Shown one piece after another: positions 51,657 to 54,802 of a stretch of DNA of 54,802 bases. The position numbers and the translations under genes are program-made. How positions within the stretch are numbered: the stretch's first letter is position 1; every line of letters starts with the position of its first letter. The DNA comes from Chloroflexota bacterium (GTDB taxonomy: Bacteria > Chloroflexota > Anaerolineae > Anaerolineales > UBA11579), in NCBI GenBank assembly GCA_009391835.1, contig QWJF01000010.1:1-54802 (forward strand), given 5' to 3'. The notes beneath the pieces were generated by a model. The model worked only from the letters and a program-made list of their open reading frames with translations, was not told the origin of the DNA and did not search any database.

Positions 51657-52724
51657 GTGACCGCTAAAACGTCCAATTCCCCCAGCTCCCAATATCCTCC
51701 CGTCACTCCCCTCATGCGCTGGGCTCTCTCGATCGGCACGGCCTGGGTTATCTTTGCTCTCTATCTGGATGGCTTTGCCCATATCTCCGAATGGGTCGAG
51801 AGCTTCTTCACCTGGTACCACCTCATTCTTTATTCCGGCATCTTCGTACCCTCAGCCGTACTTGTCCTCATCGGCCTCGGCAACCTGCGCCGTGGCTTCC
51901 CACTTCGCCGCATGCTGCCCCGCCCATACATGCTGGCACTACTCGGCTCCGCGATCTTCCTCGTTGGCGGTTTCGTCGATATGGGCTGGCGCGGCGTGTT
52001 TGGCTTCGAAGAGGATATCGAGGCCTTGCTCAGTCCCTCGCATCTCTTCCTTGCTGTCGGCGGCTTACTAATATTCAACGCTCCCATTTTGGAATTCTTG
52101 TCCATTAGGCCCGCGGATCGCCCCAAAGCAAAGCAAAGTTTGTTGCCAGTTTGGATCGCTTGGTTCGGGAATCTGGCATTCATCAGCTTCTTCACCCAAT
52201 ACACCACGCCTTTCAATCATCCCAACCTCTTCGTAGGCGGCCGCCCGTTTGGTGAGCAATTCATCTGGGATATCGGCCTCCTCTCCCTGGTGATCTGGGA
52301 ATCCGTACTTCTGGTCAGCTTCATGCTGCTCAGTCTGCGCTACTGGAAATGGCCCCGCGGCTATTTCACCGTAAACCTCACCCTGCACGCGCTCATCCTC
52401 TGGCTCTCCTACTGGAACACGCCCGTCCGGCAATACTGGCTTGTGCTGCCCGGGGCTTTGCTCGCTGGCATTATTGTCGACCTTGTATACAGTCGTCTTC
52501 AACCCTCGTATGCTACACAGGCCGCACGCGTCGCTCTGCGCCGGTTTGCCTTCTTAATCCCTTTCATCGTATTCTCTATCTACTTCGCCATTCTTGTGCA
52601 GGCCTATGGCGTCTGGTGGCAGGTCCATATGTGGCTGGGCGCTCCCTTTACGGCTGGCTTCATCGGCTGGATGCTTTCCTTGGTCGCAGCCCCGCCGGCC
52701 ATCACGGATAACGCCGATGGCTAA
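51657..52724 (+). CDS. Multi-pass membrane protein of unknown function
   Basis: This protein of about 355 residues has eight or nine hydrophobic segments. Two conserved-looking stretches stand out: LDGFAHISEWVESFFTWYHLILYSG and GFVDMGWRGVFGFEEDIEALLSPSHLFL, with histidines and acids near helix ends. Such a pattern occurs in uncharacterised membrane proteins of several phyla. The start (GTG 51657) is uncertain; ATG at 51714 is possible and neither has a Shine-Dalgarno. It overlaps the kinase gene by eight bases. Confidence 0.7.
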   Translation: MTAKTSNSPSSQYPPVTPLMRWALSIGTAWVIFALYLDGFAHISEWVESFFTWYHLILYSGIFVPSAVLVLIGLGNLRRGFPLRRMLPRPYMLALLGSAIFLVGGFVDMGWRGVFGFEEDIEALLSPSHLFLAVGGLLIFNAPILEFLSIRPADRPKAKQSLLPVWIAWFGNLAFISFFTQYTTPFNHPNLFVGGRPFGEQFIWDIGLLSLVIWESVLLVSFMLLSLRYWKWPRGYFTVNLTLHALILWLSYWNTPVRQYWLVLPGALLAGIIVDLVYSRLQPSYATQAARVALRRFAFLIPFIVFSIYFAILVQAYGVWWQVHMWLGAPFTAGFIGWMLSLVAAPPAITDNADG

Positions 52725-53367
52725 ATCCACCAAACGCCTTGTCCTCGTCGCTGGCAACATCGGCGCCGGTAAAACCTCCCTCACCCAAATGATCGGCGAG
52801 CAGCTCGGTTGGCAAATGGGCTTCGAAGAAGTCGATAATCCCTACCTCGGCCGCTTCTATCAGGATATGGCCGCCTGGGCCTTCCACCTCCAGGTCTTCC
52901 ACCTCGGCCATCGCTCCCGCCAGATGATCGCCGCCGCCCAGGCCCCCGAATCCTACATCCTCGATCGCAGCCTCTACGAAGATTTCCACATCTTCACCCG
53001 CGCCCTCCGCCAGATTGGCGACCTCAACGCAGAGGACTACGCCACCTACGAATCCGTCTACGATCTCGTCGTCGAGCAGCTCCCCAAACCCGACCTGCTC
53101 CTCTACCTCAAAGCCCCCGTGCCCGCCCTCCTCGAACGCATCCAGCAGCGCGGCCGCTCCATCGAAACCGGCATCACCGCCGATTACCTCAACCTGCTCG
53201 ATGGCTTCTACGAGGAATGGATCGCCTCCTACGACCTCAGCCCCGTCCTCACCATCCCCTCCGGCGCCTGGGATTACGTCAACAAACCCGCCCATATCCA
53301 AATCGTCGTCCAAAAGATACAGGAAAAACTCGCCGGCAAAGAACACGTCCTCTTCCCTGACTCGTGA
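52717..53367 (+). CDS. Deoxynucleoside kinase
   Basis: This 216-residue kinase phosphorylates deoxynucleosides for salvage. It has the P-loop VAGNIGAGKTSLTQMIG, the EEVDNPYLGRFY substrate region, YILDRSLYEDFHIF (the DRS motif) and a LID with RGRSIETGI. Bacterial members usually act on deoxyadenosine or deoxyguanosine; specificity is not readable here. Nearly every codon ends in C or G, more extreme than its neighbours. It lies 2 kb from nrdJ, so synthesis and salvage of dNTPs are grouped. Confidence 0.9.
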   Translation: MAKSTKRLVLVAGNIGAGKTSLTQMIGEQLGWQMGFEEVDNPYLGRFYQDMAAWAFHLQVFHLGHRSRQMIAAAQAPESYILDRSLYEDFHIFTRALRQIGDLNAEDYATYESVYDLVVEQLPKPDLLLYLKAPVPALLERIQQRGRSIETGITADYLNLLDGFYEEWIASYDLSPVLTIPSGAWDYVNKPAHIQIVVQKIQEKLAGKEHVLFPDS

Positions 53368-53436
53368 TGCTGCAAACTAAGTTAACAGTGACCTAGGTTA
53401 ATAGGGTTCGTATTTTCTAGAAAAGAGTGGGTGAGA

Positions 53437-54672
53437 ATGAATTTTGGAAATTTGATATCAAGAAAAAACCTAAGGTTAGCTTGGAATCGTATCCTTACAG
53501 CAAAAAACGTGAGTTACAAAAACCTTTTTCGTCATCACTTGGATGCTTACAGTTTAGAGATTGAAGAAAATTTAGAAAGTCTTAGGACTAGGCTAAGGGA
53601 TGGTGTTTACAAACCAATCAGCCCTGTTCGCATTTTTTCCCCTACAAAGTCTGGCCTTCAAAGGCCAATTACGTTGTTAGCCATTGAAGATCAAATTGTG
53701 CTGCAAGGTTTAGCTAACCTTTTTGCAGACAAAATAAGGGCTAGGAGAAGACACCTTGAGGGTGAATCTGTTTATAGTTACCTGTTGAATGAAGAAGACA
53801 ACATCTTCTTTGTGCGTGACTGAAAAGAGGGTTATTTTCAATTAGAAAAATTTCTAACAGATACTTTTAAGCTGGGAAATAATTGGCTGGCAGATTTTGA
53901 CCTCTCTGCCTTTTACGCAACTATTGACCACGAATTATTGTTAGATAATTTGTTTCCAAGAGGTGGAAGTCCGAGAACCCTTGGCCTATCTAACGAATGC
54001 TTGGAAATGTGGAGTTCTAAGACTTATAGGCACAATCACGGAATACCCCAAGGGCCGCATGCCTCAGGAGTGCTAGCGGAATCTGTGATGTTGTCAATTG
54101 ATGAAGTAATGTCTAGTAAATACAAGTATGCTCGATATGTTGATGACATAAAAATACTCGCAAGTAGCCAGATGGAAGTCCAACGTGCAGTTGCTGAGCT
54201 TGATATTCTATGCAAGGAAAAAGGATTAATTCCCAATAAAGGAAAACTTGGTATTAAAAAAGTTGAGAGTGAGGATGAGCTAACCTCCCATATGCCGGAT
54301 TTGCTTGGCTACCATGAAGGCGGGAGGTCAAAGTCGCTTTCTCAGGGGGATGCTGAGGAACTTCTTGTCGAATCCTTGTCAAACGCTGGTACTGAAATAG
54401 TTGACAAATCAAAATTCAGGTATACGTTGTTTCGAGCCCCCCGTTCGAGGAAAATACTTTATACGATAGCGCGCCTTTGGAAATCATTTCCCGAACATAC
54501 TGACGCATATGTATCTTATTTAGAGACCTATCCGGATTCGCAATTGATAAAGAATCTGGCAATAGAAATCTTAACTGAAAACTATCCTTACGCATTTGTT
54601 CAAGGGGAATGTTGGAAATTTGTTGCAAAGATGGCAACCGTCAATGAGAAAACGGTGATCGGTACCCCTTAA
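53437..54672 (+). pseudogene. Reverse transcriptase, interrupted by a TGA stop
   Basis: The reading frame is continuous except for TGA at 53821-53823 (codon 129), where relatives are expected to have Trp (RD-x-KEGY). RT motifs are present on both sides: LQRPITLLAIEDQIVLQGL before it, and FDLSAFYATIDHELL (motif A), NHGIPQGPHASGVLAES (motif B) and ARYVDDIKILA (YVDD, motif C) after it. It resembles the bacterial Abi/unknown-group RTs linked to phage defence rather than group II introns; no maturase domain is seen. The DNA is AT-rich, unlike its surroundings. Its last codons (VIGTP stop) fall in the apparent end of an insertion sequence. A weak promoter GTGACC/TATTTT lies at 53388-53416. Confidence 0.8.
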
Positions 54673-54802
54673 AATAAGACAATAGTCTGCGACAATCAAA
54701 GACAAAAAGGGTACCAAACCATGAGCCGACGAATTGGCAAAGAGATCAAGGAAGAGATCATCCGAAAGGTGCAGGCGGGGGAACGCGTGGCGGATCTGGC
54801 TG
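54661..54802 (+). mobile_element. Left end of an insertion sequence (partial)
   Basis: GGTACCCCTT (54661-54670) and AAAGGGTACC (54706-54715) form an inverted repeat with one mismatch, with a smaller AGAC/GTCT hairpin inside it, just before a transposase-like start. The RT frame runs into this sequence and stops, as expected if the element landed in the RT gene. The right end and any target duplication are outside the window. Confidence 0.5.
54721..54802 (+). CDS. Transposase, N-terminal fragment
   Basis: The first 27 codons (MSRRIGKEIKEEIIRKVQAG, then ERVADLA) match the helix-turn-helix start of small transposase subunits such as IS3-type OrfA. The gene continues past the window. Only the family type can be suggested. 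Confidence 0.6.
   Translation, partial: MSRRIGKEIKEEIIRKVQAGERVADLA

Noticed and set aside
53368-53436. Retron-type msr/msd RNA before the reverse transcriptase
   Set aside because: The gap is under 70 bases and shows no inverted repeats of the retron layout.
53437-54672. TGA at codon 129 of the reverse transcriptase as a recoded (Trp or Sec) codon
   Set aside because: No other gene in the window uses internal TGA, many genes stop at TGA, and the 3' end of the gene is also disrupted; a nonsense mutation is simpler.

Overview
This window reads as a bacterial chromosome segment, most probably from a Chloroflexota bacterium of the Anaerolineae type. That placement is an inference from four things: the family mix (NBR1-like Ig lipoprotein, B12-dependent class II ribonucleotide reductase, fructosamine-kinase family protein next to a low-molecular-weight phosphatase), zinc-ribbon versions of several ribosomal proteins, genes that start almost on top of their -10 boxes, and the protein sequences in general. 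It should be confirmed with a marker-gene tree.

Layout. (1) 1-17021, plus strand: the end of tuf, then the S10, spc and alpha ribosomal operons run together (rpsJ to rplQ, with secY, adk, map, rpmJ and rpoA), then truA, rplM and rpsI, closed by a strong intrinsic terminator. infA is not in its usual place before rpmJ. (2) 17052-29932: mixed housekeeping genes. These are a tetrapyrrole-methylase/MazG fusion; a minus-strand tryptophanase-like lyase coupled to a DUF1684 gene; a divergent metallo-beta-lactamase-fold hydrolase; minus-strand recA, recX and rny; a malic enzyme fused to a phosphotransacetylase-like domain; an overlapping phosphatase/ketosamine-kinase pair; and an NBR1-like lipoprotein. 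(3) 30058-47489, plus strand: a long division and cell-wall (dcw) cluster: mraZ, rsmH, ftsL-like, ftsI-like PBP, murF, mraY, murD, ftsW, murG, a CvpA-like membrane protein, murC, a 56-residue basic protein, murB, ddl, ftsQ, ftsA, ftsZ. murE is missing. Its promoter is followed by four TGG(G/C)N repeats at an exact 10-bp period, the layout of a MraZ operator. (4) 47532-53367: nrdR and the class II reductase nrdJ behind a promoter that carries a 14-bp palindrome and a leader terminator, then small accessory genes and a deoxynucleoside kinase. Reduction, regulation and salvage of deoxynucleotides are therefore close together. (5) 53388-54802: AT-rich, recently acquired DNA with a reverse transcriptase gene broken by an in-frame TGA and apparently cut at its 3' end by an insertion sequence whose transposase runs off the window.

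The core genes are conventional. The points most worth a second look are the MraZ-type operator; the DasR/NagR-like palindrome inside the nrdR promoter; paired tandem hairpins inserted in frame in nrdJ, with a similar pair directly against the truA start codon; the uncharacterised 56-residue basic protein coupled between murC and murB; the phosphatase/kinase pair that looks like a protein-deglycation module; and the decaying reverse transcriptase. No tRNA, rRNA or CRISPR array was seen, and no gene-free stretch longer than 300 bases exists in the window.
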